This document shows positions 1 to 17,970 of a stretch of DNA of 64,000 nucleotides, in pieces. The position numbers and the translations under genes are program-made. Within the stretch, counting starts at the first letter, position 1, and each line of letters begins with the position of its first letter. The DNA is from Anoplolepis gracilipes (taxonomy: Eukaryota; Arthropoda; Insecta; Hymenoptera; Formicidae), in assembly GCF_047496725.1 (NCBI RefSeq), contig NC_132976.1, forward strand, positions 5,602,501-5,666,500, written 5' to 3'. The notes under the pieces were generated by a model, which did not search any database, was not told the DNA's origin, and saw only the letters and a list, made by a program, of their open reading frames with translations.

Positions 1-528
1 TAACTTTATTTCTGGATGCTTTAAAATATTTATATGTAAAAATAAGTTAAACAAGATTTAATAAATTTATATAAAACTTAAAAATATTTATACATAAGTT
101 TGTAATTTCAAGATTAAAAATAATTATAGCAAACAAAGAATATAAAAAGGCAGCAAATCTTAAAACTATGATAAATCACTTTATTGAAAAGTAAAAAGTT
201 AAAATAAATCGGAGGTTAAAAATCTTATATCCATGAAATATTTCTATTATATCATCTATGCAGAATCAGAAATTACGTCCAAATATGCAACTTTTTAATA
301 TAATTTATTTGCATATATAGTCTGGTTTTCCACAATATTATATAAGAACATAATTTGTCTCGTAATATTAATTTCATTAAATATAATTATTAATGCTTAA
401 AATTCATGATTGAAAACTCCACCATTTCGTTAGTATAATAATTAATAATCATAACGCAAGGACATAGCACGATAAGCATATTTTTTTTTTACGTATTCCT
501 CGTTGCAACTGCGATATAGAAGCGCTCG

Positions 529-563
<35 letters not shown>

Positions 564-3500
564 CAACGTTTTTGTATATATGTTTTTTTGTTATATTTAT
601 ATACGAATTAATAGAATATAACATAATTAAGTCACGCATTTCTTTCAGTTCAGGCATAAGTAAATAAAACGTGTGTGTACCACATTGAGCTAGCTTAAAA
701 CAATTAAGTCTCTTTCTGTCTTCATAAATTAAATAAGACGTTGGTAGTGAAAATTGACACATAGATAAAGACACGCTAAGTGTACATAGATAAATAATAG
801 CTACCTGATGCAGCAGTAAGCTCAATGTATTGCTACATCGGTAAATAATGATGCAAACATTAAGTAGATATGTTGTAATGCGTGATATAATTATCGTAAG
901 GCATTAAGTTTTACAGTTTAAAAATATTTATATAGATGAAGCATAAATGCCATCATTTTCAAACAAAACGTCTATCTGTGATAATACCTACATTTTTAAA
1001 CCTTCTTTTTTGATATCGTCACAATTTGTACAGATAGATACAACTTTAACACGCTGGTTTCTGTAAAAAGATTTATGCAATACATAGAATACCAAACGCG
1101 ACTATTAAAGATCTAATTTCATTAAATATCTTATGATTAATGCTTTTTTGTATTTATAACTTTTTATATAAGGAGAATATAATACAAGAAATTACAATTT
1201 ATGTAGAGCATATACTTATACTTAATTACAAAAATTTACGAGTCTCTCGCATCGTCTGCATTATATTGTACAATGTTCTGTAAGTCTATTGATTACATAT
1301 GGCATCTATTGCTTGGCTATATTGTTTGCAATTATAAGATAATTTCATATGATATATGTTAAATAGTATTATTTTTAAACAAATAAAATCCCATTATCAA
1401 GAGTAAACGATTTACTTGATTCTATATTTAATTATCATTTTAAAGCATAGATCTAAAACTAATATAAAGAGAGGAGAAAGAAAACATCTTTGAAAAGCAG
1501 ACTTAGAGAACATTGTACTGTATACATGTATTCAATCTTTATTTTAATTTATAAAGATTGAATTGCGCACTAGTTACTTCAATAATGAGCTCAAAGTTTT
1601 ATATTCATAACATATTAGATTACATTGAATTAAGCTTGTGATCTTCTAGCTAAGAAAAATATTAACATATTAAAAATATAAGCTTATACACATATCTTTC
1701 TGCGAATCTAATATGAAGATGAAAGAGTATAAAAGGATATTCATTCATCAGAAGATAATTAGCATTTTATCGTAAAAATCTAAGATTATACGAACGAGAG
1801 ACTTATTCAAACAAGAAATCTCATAACCAGAATTTAAGGCCACAAAATTTCTGCCAATGACAATGTTTTTTATTATCTAATGGGACGTATCAGTGTGTGT
1901 TTACAATAAAATAAGCTATACAAATAGGATGGAATGTTATATCAACTCTGTGTCCTTCAGAATGTATATTAGTTTTGTGAATAAATGTTATATTACAAGA
2001 TAGGCATTCGCGTATTTGACAGTAATTTCGTCATTTTCGATTATTAACAAGAAGCAAATTTTTACTTCCAAAATTATTTATATGTTACCAGGATATTGAT
2101 AAAATATATAAATAATTAAATTTTTAAGAAAAAATTTCTGAATTAATTTGCATGTTCCTTCACTTAATAAACTATACAATTATCTATATATATATATATA
2201 TATATATAAGCACAATATATATTTTTAAATCATTATTAAATTTAAAAGAATAAGCAAGAAGAAGATTAACCATATAATTTGTAACCAATTAAATTAATTT
2301 TTAAAACTTAAATTTTAAATATTTAATTTTTTAATAATCTTTAAAATATTTATTTTACAAATAAGTTTAATATGCTTAAAAACCTAGATTATATATTAAT
2401 ATGAATGAAGAATATATAAAAATTTATCTTCTTATTAATAATTTATTCTAAAAATTATAAAAAAAAATATAAAATAAAATTTTTACTTCATTAACTTTAG
2501 ATTTCAAACCATACCTCTTGCTTTTTCTTCTATAACATAATTAACGACAAGAAATTTTATATATATATATATATATTTTTTTTCTTTTTCTGTACATAAT
2601 AGGAGTACATTCTCTTATAACAGGATTTTTATGCAATGTTATTGCCTACTTTTATATATATATATATAATCATAAAAAGGAAAAACATATATATATATAA
2701 ACAAAAATAGGATAAGTTAGTTTACTCAGTATATATATGTGTGTTTTACTTTTGTTCTAACAAAAGACAAACAATTTACATAAGTATTAAAAGTTTGCAT
2801 AACATTAAAAGTACCGACCGGTTTTTCTGACCGTTTCTATTTTTTAGTCACCTATTTCTCTGTAAAAGATAGGATTCTTAGAAAATTTTATAACTTTTTA
2901 TAAATTATTTCCTTTATTAAATAATTGATAAAAAGTTATTAAAACTTTGGAATTTTATCTATTACACAAGAAATAAGATATTAATCTAAAAAAACGATCA
3001 GAAATGACTGCTTGGTACTTCTAGTGTTAAAATGGAAAAAAGGAAAGTAGAATTTTTGAAATGCCATTAAAATATAATTAAAATTATGAAGTGTAATATC
3101 TCAATATCCATAATATTATATAAGTGTGATAGCTGTTTGGTTTTCAAAAAAAACAATGACAATTTTAAATATTTTTAATGTGATATAAACCTATGATTAA
3201 ATTCTTTGAAAATTAAGCAAAAGTTAAGCGATCTTTTATACCAAAATTTCTCAAGTGCAAACTCTTACGTGCAAATTTTTTTTTTAAGAATTTAATTTAT
3301 TGAGCACGACAACATTATATTATATTAATATCATGTAAAAGTGGAAAAAAGAAAATATGCATATGCACAGATATATAAAGCATTTGTTCTTTCATCTTCA
3401 AGTCACAGACTAGTATTGATTGTTCTTTGTTTTCAAACAATATGATATTTTAAAACAATTTGTCATTTTAAAATAGTTTGGCGATATACAAGCATTTCCA

Positions 3501-4052
3501 TAAACCATATTTCGTATAAGAATGTTTTAATATTATTAACAAATAAGAACAATCAATTAATAAATCAATATCATAATATCACAATATCATAATATTGTTA
3601 AAGCAGCCAAATTACTTCTCTTAAGAAATCCTGAAGTTGAGATAGTAAAAATGTGGCATATAATCTTTAAAAGTACATTATTGATACAAGCATTTCACAG
3701 AGTTTAAGCAAATATTTTTTATTAAATATAATGGATATTTCTCTTCTTTTTCAAAGTTCAACATGCTGAAAGACTTGAAGTTATTATATCAAGTTATTAT
3801 ATAAAGATTATTGAAGTTATATTTAGAATAACTAAGCAATTTAATTTTTTAACATATTATTCCCAATGTTTTAATGTTGTCGCTCATAATTATGAGACAA
3901 CTAAATTCTTAAAGTGCAAAAATTTTTAAATAGATAATCATGTTTTCAATAGATAATCAGAACAGATATACTTCTCTGTGTACCTATATAGATATATATG
4001 TGTAATATGTACATTATATTACAGATATCATCATGAATAAAGGTATTTCGTG
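1..4052. other. AT-rich gene-free flank, probably with Nedd4 3' UTR
   Basis: There is no coding exon here. The sequence is extremely AT-rich, with (TA)n tracts near 533-561, 2188-2210 and 2559-2577. The part next to 4052 lies downstream of the Nedd4 stop codon on the minus strand and is probably its 3' UTR. AATAAA signals on the minus strand (TTTATT on plus) lie at 3718-3723 and 3296-3301, but I cannot tell which one is used. A short open frame at 532-825 (minus) is low-complexity at its end and unconvincing. Confidence 0.6.
2803..3026. mobile_element. piggyBac-like MITE (224 bp, imperfect inverted repeat)
   Basis: The ends are imperfect inverted repeats. The left end reads CATTAAAAGTACC and the right end, reverse-complemented, reads CACTAGAAGTACC. 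Similarity continues inward for about 40 bp and a second inverted match (ATAACTTTTTAT-type) sits near the centre, so the whole unit can fold into a hairpin. The right flank is TTAA (3027-3030) and the left flank ATAA, consistent with a TTAA target-site duplication with one mutation, as in piggyBac elements. There is no coding capacity. The family assignment is inferred from flank and end sequence only. Confidence 0.5.
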
Positions 4053-10838
<6,786 letters not shown>

Positions 10839-11020
10839 TAACGTTTCGTGTGCTCGCGATTGATATCTAATCGCCGCGACCGCTCCTTCTTATACAATTT
10901 AACAGGCCTTATGTGCCATCAAGAAACCTATGTATTTTGTGTGTTAACCCCTCTCCGCGACTATTGCGCGACCGAGACGGATGTGACATGTTCGCTTCCG
11001 GGTACTAAGATGGCTAGCTT
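10839..11020 (-). promoter_or_regulatory. Nedd4: Putative Nedd4 promoter / 5' UTR of the downstream first exon
   Basis: Base composition rises sharply to GC/CpG-rich directly upstream of the start codon at 10838. Within it, CTTCCGGG at 10995-11002 (ETS/GABP-type site, CCGGAAG on the other strand) and AAGATGG at 11007-11013 (YY1/Pho-type GCCAT core on the minus strand) form the kind of pair found in broadly active promoters. There is no TATA box in the obvious place. The motifs are seen directly; the function is inferred. Confidence 0.4.
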
Positions 11021-11958
11021 CCTTTTAAATATTCAAACAGCGACAAATCTGTCTGATTGCATATTTCATGATTAAATAAATATAAAAAACATGTAAAAAT
11101 TATTATTACCTTACATTAAACCTATGTTACAATCCCTTTCACTTCTAATCGAGACATTCTTTATTGACAGAGTAATAAATAATAAAAAATGTAAAAGTTT
11201 CACACAGAAAAATGAGATAAGCTAAGGCATAAAATTCTTTGCGTTCTTATGTATATATGTTACATATTGATATTATAATCAAATATTAATTAATTATAAT
11301 TAAATATGTAATTGATACAAAAATATATACCGTTAAAATAAAAAATGATATTTTATATTTGCCGATATCCAAAATATAATCAATACATAAGTCAATATAA
11401 AACATGAAAACATTTTTTTTTAATCTTTTGTTTTTTAATACTTCGATTTCACTCAATATTTCAAGTATTACAACTATATATAAAGAATTATTATAAAAAT
11501 TGTTATCTTTTTTATGTTTATCTTATTGTTGGAATCACATGACAAGATTTAATTTTGAAGATTGTATGATTAGAACAATGAAAATTGTAATAGTCATGAA
11601 AGATATCTTTTGAAAGATTGGTTTATGTAACATCTGCTTTAAGTCTCTGCAAATTTAACATGGCGATTTAAACATCAAGCTATACAGCTTACTATTTATA
11701 AGGATTAGGAAACCTTTCATATATATGCTTTTATACAATAGTTCTCACATATCGCATCATAATACAAAGAATTACGACACTAGAAACTAGAAAAAAATCT
11801 TTATAAAGTCTTTATGAAAAGTTTTTATGAAAAAAATATATTTTATCATGTGTTTTTGCAATATAGAATTTATAATGCATTCTAAAATAGAAATAAATAT
11901 TTTATGTAGACACGTTTTTTATGTACAATTATAAAACTTGTACAATCTTTCTCTCCTT

Positions 11959-12002
<44 letters not shown>

Positions 12003-12546
12003 TGTGTTTGAAATTTTATGACTAATATACATATATACATACATATATATACACATATATATATATATATATATACATATATATATTATATATACATATA
12101 CTATTACAATTACATAGAAAATCTTAAAAAAATTTCAAATAAACAACTATCAACTTGGCGAATATATAAGAGCCATGCGCAGATGTTAATGCGTAAATTT
12201 CTTAGAAATTAATTTTTTTCCGCGAAAATTGAAATGTGCACAAAGCACATATTTTACTTGGTGTATTTACCAAGAAATAGATTCTCATTTTTGAAAATTT
12301 TATACCCCTTCTTTACCCCCCTAAAGAGACGAAAAATAACGGGGCGATTTTTTTAAATATGTTTTTTTCATGGCATGGAGAAAGAATATGTGTGCTGCAA
12401 TATTATTTATTATTATTATTAGACAATTTTCGTGCCAAATTATCTGAAGAAATCAAAATGCTCTAAGAACACTACATCAGGAAAATTTTGAAAATTTTAA
12501 AATTTTCTTTGGTTCATATATATATATATATATATATATATCTTAC
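11021..12546. other. AT-rich stretch between the two Nedd4 first exons
   Basis: There is no coding exon. The stretch holds a (CT)n tract at 11964-11996, (TA)n tracts near 12053-12073 and 12519-12542, and otherwise plain AT-rich DNA. If the exon at 12547-12699 is used by Nedd4, this interval is its first intron. Confidence 0.55.
11964..11996. repeat. (CT)n microsatellite
   Basis: A run of CT dinucleotides on the plus strand in non-coding DNA upstream of Nedd4. Confidence 0.85.
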
Positions 12547-12699
12547 CGAAGGCTCTGATAACGATACTCGACCAAGCTGCGCATTAATTTCTGCTACACG
12601 AGATGCAGAACGATGTTGTGCATTCCAGGTATAAGCGCGTCTTCTCGAAGGGAGTGAATCAACGCCAGCATAAATTGGATATGTCAAAGTACCTGGCAT
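12547..12699 (-). CDS. Nedd4: Alternative N-terminal coding exon, probably of Nedd4
   Basis: An open frame of 51 codons starts at ATG 12699 and ends at a strong donor (TCG|gtaaga). It is complete at phase 0. The next acceptor downstream on the minus strand is the Nedd4 C2 exon at 10109, which also begins in phase 0. This exon could therefore replace the 19-residue first exon at 10782-10838 without changing the frame. The peptide is basic and Ser/Arg-rich (SRRRAYTWNAQHRSASR) and has no domain I recognise. It would give a Nedd4 isoform with a different leader ahead of C2. It could instead belong to an unseen gene, but no other minus-strand exon lies between it and Nedd4. Confidence 0.5.
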
Positions 12700-14640
12700 C
12701 TTTTTTTCTTTCTTTATATCTTTTTAATGTCACACACTGACCTCAGACTCATCGATTCTGAACAAATATTTTTTGCATTATATAATGCAATAATTTTTAT
12801 ATATTCTACATTAATATTTTTGTTACATTTTTTATTAAAATGGATATTGTGCAAGAATTTACATTATAAAAAGAAAATTTATGCTCTATCTATTTTATGA
12901 TATATATCAATAGATTTTTTTCGAATTTAGTTATTTCTAGTTTCTATTGTCATATATTTCTTTGTCTCAACACATTTCCTTTTTAATTTATATATCTAAA
13001 TACATTTTAAATAAAGCTATGTATTTCAATATAAATGTGTTTTGACACATAAAAATTTTAGATAATATTAAAAATTATAACAAGAAATTATATGAATTTT
13101 AAATATGATATAGTACATATTTTCTTCATACATATATGTATTATTTTAATATGTATTTTAATTATTAATGCCTTTACAAACTTTATATCTAATACAATTT
13201 TAAAAAAACAATATAAAAAACAACCACAAAGAGCAACAACTCTATACATTATAATGCTGCTGTATGTTATACAGGGTGCTTTATTATGTTATACAGGGTG
13301 CTTTATAAATAGACAGCCAAACTTTAAGAGCATATTCTAAAAATGAAAAAAGTCATAAACATATATGGGTTTAAAAATACTTATTTTCTTAGGTATAAAC
13401 ATTTTTTATTTACTTTATTTACTTTATTTACTTTATTTACCACAGATATCATATCTCACATGCACATCTTATGGATTGACCTTATATCTATTCACTTTCT
13501 ATTAAAAATAGGATAGATTAGAAGTAGAGAGATAGAAGAAAAGAAGACTTTCGTTTAATACTCCTATTACTGGAAATACTCCGAAAGTATTGTCGCTTTG
13601 TGTGACAAAATACGAAATACTCCGAGAATTTTTGGACATCATTTTTCGATAATCTACATGAGATATCGATGCGAGATGTGCATTAATAGAAAATTATTTT
13701 CAGCAATTTCTTTAAAGAAATGTTCTTACCAAAGTTGTAAATATTTGTATCTTTATATATAGTGAATATTATCTGAAAGTTTGTCAGCGTATTTTTGAAA
13801 CATCCTATATATCAAAATATGAAAGTCATATTATAGACTCAAAATAAGATTATAACCATACATACCTTATTTTGATAAAAATAAAAGACTTCAATGAAAC
13901 TAAAATTTCCCAAATGCAATATTTTCTAATCAATTTCACGACTCACTTTATTATAATAAGTCACATTGCAGCACCGATCTTTGCATTTTAATATCACGAT
14001 CTTTACAGAAAAGAAAACGCGGACATACAATAATATACGATCGTTCGTATTCAGACTCACTTGATTCACTAACGCGAAGAAAAAATGTTAAAGTTTCAGA
14101 TAAGCAGTATCATAAATCATCGTCGAGATAACGACTACTAAGACATACAAAGAACAAACTTGCAAATGATGATAATAATAACGTGATTTGTTGTGTATGT
14201 TTGTATATGTACAGGTAATATCGCGTTTCATAAACTATACTTAACTTACTTTTAGCAATTTGCAAATATGCAAATTTCTGTACTACTGTGAAAAAACCGA
14301 AATATTTGCGTCGTATATTCAAATCTTTTAACACATTTTTATATATTTTATTTATTTTAAAATCGACTTTTATTATAAGAAAAGTATTTATACAGATATA
14401 GAACATATTTATATTTTTTGAATAATGAGAGTTCAAAGAAGATAATAAATTTATTTTTTTAACTACACTTATCAATTACTAAAAAATTGAACAAAACATA
14501 CGAAGTTAAAAAAAAAGCAACATGTTATTTATGAGAATGAAAATATACATACATGAATAATTTTAGTACTGGCAAAATTTATATCAGAATACAGTAAAGC
14601 AATTGGCAAGTTAAAGGTCTATTTTAAATGAAATTATATA
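12700..14640. other. Intergenic region between Nedd4 and GPHR
   Basis: AT-rich and without a supported gene. It contains a 21-22 bp tandem duplication of a CAGGGTGCTTTA-ending unit at about 13264-13302 and a decayed inverted-repeat element (13290-13811). The remaining short open frames, for example 14110-14475 on the minus strand, are AT-rich and have no recognisable similarity. Confidence 0.55.
13290..13811. mobile_element. Decayed Tc1/mariner-type MITE with long inverted repeats
   Basis: The left end starts TATACAGGGTGCTTTATAAA and the right end, reverse-complemented, starts TATATAGGATGTTTCAAAAA. The two arms stay alignable at roughly 70 percent over about 50 bp (shared ACAAACTTT-like and ATATTC blocks). 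Flanking TA on both sides fits a TA target duplication. A partial tandem copy of the left tip lies immediately upstream. There is no transposase frame. The family is inferred from the TA flank and the CAGGGTG-type end. Confidence 0.5.
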
Positions 14641-14910
14641 GCCGCAGAGAGTATATAAATGAACCAATCACAAATCAAAACTGAAGAACGTAATATTGTT
14701 ACATCCTGTATATTAGATATATGATTGGTTTCTTCATAGTTTCTTCCTCTAGTTAGTATGGCATGACTGCTGACTATATAAATTCATTAGAAATATACCT
14801 TTATGCTATCGTGTTTAGAATTGCCTGCGTTCTGTCTTCTATCTCCTGTCAAGTACGGAGCATCACCGGTCAAACTTTGCGATGCGAAGTAAAAATCGTG
14901 ACAGTAAAAG
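14641..14910 (+). promoter_or_regulatory. GPHR: Putative GPHR promoter and 5' UTR
   Basis: A TATATAAA sequence at 14652-14659, a CCAAT box at 14664-14668 and an inverted CCAAT (ATTGG) at 14724-14728 lie 180-260 bp upstream of the GPHR start codon. An in-frame TAA at 14905-14907 just before the ATG limits the coding region. AT-rich DNA produces TATA-like words by chance, so only the combination and the position speak for a promoter. Confidence 0.35.
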
Positions 14911-17406
14911 ATGGGCTTCATCGAGGACACTTTCGTGATTCTTATAACACAGGTGGAAATTTGTTTCCACTACGAAAATCAGTTTTATCGATACTTTCTG
15001 AACTGTGATTAAGGTTATAAAAAGAGTACGATGCTCTATAATTGTATCTCACAAAAATGTGTGACAATGGTTTATTTCGTTATTAACAATGTTTAATGTA
15101 AATTTTTATGTAAAATTTGATATGAATGAGTTTCATTATATTTTATATTATATTTTCTTGCTTATTGCATATTAAAACTGTAGCAGTAATTCCTTGTGGA
15201 GTATTAATATCTATGACTATATATATTTCTGCATGTGATATATATATTTTTATAAAACTGTAACTAAATTATAAAATGTATATATTTGAGAATATTATAA
15301 TAAATTACATATGTTGCAGTTTATTCAGTAAAATATTGAATCTTCCATATAGTTCTTATTTATTTTTACAAAAAATATATTTAACATAGATAATCTTTCC
15401 TGTGTGATAGATAATTTCTATTAATTTGTCTTCCATATTTCAGGTAATTTTCTTCGTAGGAGGATGGGTATTCTTTGTGAAGAAATTATTCAGAGATTAT
15501 GAAGTTCATCATAGATTAGTACAACTAATTTTTTCGACAACATTTTCATTGTCATGCACCATGTTCGAATTAATTATTTTCGAAATAGCAGGGGTGCTTG
15601 ACTCAAGGTATAAGAAATAAAAGTACATTTTATTATTTAAGATATAATAGATATTTTATTATTTAAAGTATATATATTGTTTTTTTTTCAGTTCTAGATA
15701 TTTCCATTGGAATGCTGGCCTTTATATGCTTCTATTTATGGTGATAGTTCTGATACCATTTTATATAGCATATTTTATTATCAGCAATATCAGATTTGGT
15801 ATATATTTGTTACAAAAAAATTTTTTTTTTTTTATCTCTATTTTTATCAAATTTGATAAATTTTTCTGATTTGTTTACAGTAAGACTGAATTTAATACGG
15901 CCATTGACAGTTATTATATATCTTTTCTATCTCTACTTATTTTGGAAAGTGGGTGATCCTTTCCCCATATTAAGTCCCAAGAAAGGATTGCTGTCTATAG
16001 AACAAGGCGTCAGTCGAATAGGAGTTATTGGTGTTACAGTAATGGCTCTTCTTTCGGGTTTCGGTGCTGTAAATTATCCGTACACTTCAATGGCTTATTT
16101 CATGCGTCCGGTTTCTTATGCAGATGTGCAATCTATAGAAAAACGATTGCTACAAACTATGGACATGATTATCGTGAAGAAAAAAAGAATCGCATTAGCC
16201 AAAAAAGGCGAACCTGTTGGACAAATTGAAACTCGATCTCGATTATGGGGGATGTTAGGTCCGCTAGGTGGTACAAAGGGAAACCAAGAAAGTATATATA
16301 TCCTCTTTAATTTGATATAGAAGCTTATGATTATATTACTTAATCTTTTAACAATGATACATATTACTTTATAGCTATCAAACAGTTACAAGTCGAAGTT
16401 ATTGCTTTAGAAGAGTTATCACGACAATTATTTTTGGAAGCGCATGATATACAAAATGCGAGAGAACGTCTAAAGTGGGCTGCTACTTGGCAAGGAAAAT
16501 ATTTTAATTTTCTCGGTTATTTCTTCTCTTTGTACTGCACTTGGAAAATATTTATTGTAAGTGCATTTAATTAATAACTTTAAATAATTTTGTCACGAAT
16601 AATTTATTATGATTATCATATTTACAGTCTACGATCAATATAGTATTTGATCGGGTCGGCAAGAAAGATCCTGTAACCAGAGGAATTGAAATCGCAGTGC
16701 ATTGGATTGGTTTCAATATCGATGTCACATTCTGGTCGCAGCACATTTCTTTTTATCTCGTCGGTTGTATTGTTGTAACATCTATACGTGGATTATTATT
16801 AACTCTGACAAAGGTATGTAAAACACATACAATTTATGCAGTTACATGCATGTTTATTCATTCTTTTTAAATTTTTATAAAATAATCTATATGTATGTGT
16901 ATCGATTTTATATAAACATTTTTAGTACTGTATTTATGAGTAAAATAATGTACGTAAAATAATATATGTAGTAAGGAACATGTAAATCTTGATTTTCCAT
17001 TGCAACATTATCAGTCTTAGTAAAAATGCACTCATTACTGTTTCAGTTTTTCTATGCTATATCAAGCAGCAAATCATCAAATATTATTGTACTTATACTT
17101 GCTCAAATAATGGTAAGAATAATATATAATTATGATTGCAAATCATGTGTAATCATGTATAATTTTCTGGATTCACATATAAAATTTTGTTTTTACTCTT
17201 TTCAGGGAATGTATTTTGTGTCTTCTGTGCTTCTTATGCGAATGAATATGCCAGCAGAATATCGCATTATAATAACACAAGTTTTAGGAGAATTACAGTT
17301 CAATTTTTATCATAGGTGGTTTGATGTTATTTTTTTGGTATCGGCGTTATCATCAATAGTATTTTTATATTTAGCTCATAAACATGCACCGACGGAACGC
17401 ATATAA
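14911..17406 (+). CDS. GPHR: Golgi pH regulator (GPR89/GPHR family), 8 coding exons
   Basis: This multi-pass membrane protein is the animal GPHR, an anion channel that supports Golgi acidification. Exons: 14911-14952, 15444-15607, 15692-15798, 15881-16291, 16375-16556, 16628-16813, 17047-17112, 17206-17406. They total 1359 nt (452 aa, against about 455 in vertebrates), and every junction keeps phase. Family landmarks are present in order: [33 protein letters not shown] with [40 protein letters not shown] (cytosolic loop), [40 protein letters not shown], and C-terminal [21 protein letters not shown]. About eight hydrophobic segments surround a central cytosolic loop. The start is fixed by an in-frame stop at 14905-14907. 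Exon 1 encodes only 14 residues ([14 protein letters not shown]) and has an unusual donor (gtggaa). It is tail-to-tail with the glucosidase gene. Confidence 0.94.
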
Positions 17407-17970
17407 CGAAATAAAAGATTTTCATTTAAACTTGTCGCTTATTTTATGAAGTAATGTACTCAAAACCTTTGATAATTTCGTACATAAATTTTTAAGAGAG
17501 ATAATAGCAAAAGATTTTAACATATGTTTCATTGCTGGTGTGTGGTAACGTTCCTAAATTAAATATACTAACTTTTTTTTAAAATATATCTTTTTTACCA
17601 CTAATCTCTGAAATATTACTCTTTATATTTTTAATTAAATCATAGAAATTAAAATTACAGAAAATGGCATCTATATAAACTTCTTCCAACTATGCTGCTT
17701 GATTACATATGTTATAAACATATGCTACAAGAAAATATTAAATTTTACCAAAGAAAATAATAAAATTATTTTACAATTATTAATTAATAATAATGATTTT
17801 ATCCTCATAATGTGTAGTTGAGTTGTATTTTTATTGTTCTAGGAAATATAATTATCCAAATCACAGATAACTGAAATATGTATAGTTATAGAAAATTGGT
17901 ATAGATTATTGAATTATTGGCATTATGGTATAGATTACTGACAAAAGTCGATTATGAATCCATCATAATC
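17407..17970. other. Convergent intergenic spacer with candidate poly(A) signals
   Basis: This 564-bp AT-rich spacer separates the GPHR stop (plus) from the glucosidase II alpha stop (minus). AATAAA occurs on the plus strand at 17410-17415 and 17759-17764. The minus-strand signal (TTTATT on plus) lies at 17830-17835, 136 bp past the glucosidase stop. The two 3' UTRs are therefore close and may overlap. There is no gene in it. Confidence 0.5.

Noticed and set aside
14110..14475. 121-codon minus-strand frame between Nedd4 and GPHR
   Set aside because: Lys/Ile/Tyr-rich composition typical of AT-rich non-coding DNA; no recognisable similarity.
14699..14716. ACATCCTGTATA, resembling the right end of the CAGGGTG-type element
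   Set aside because: No matching left end, and it sits in the putative GPHR promoter region; too short to call.
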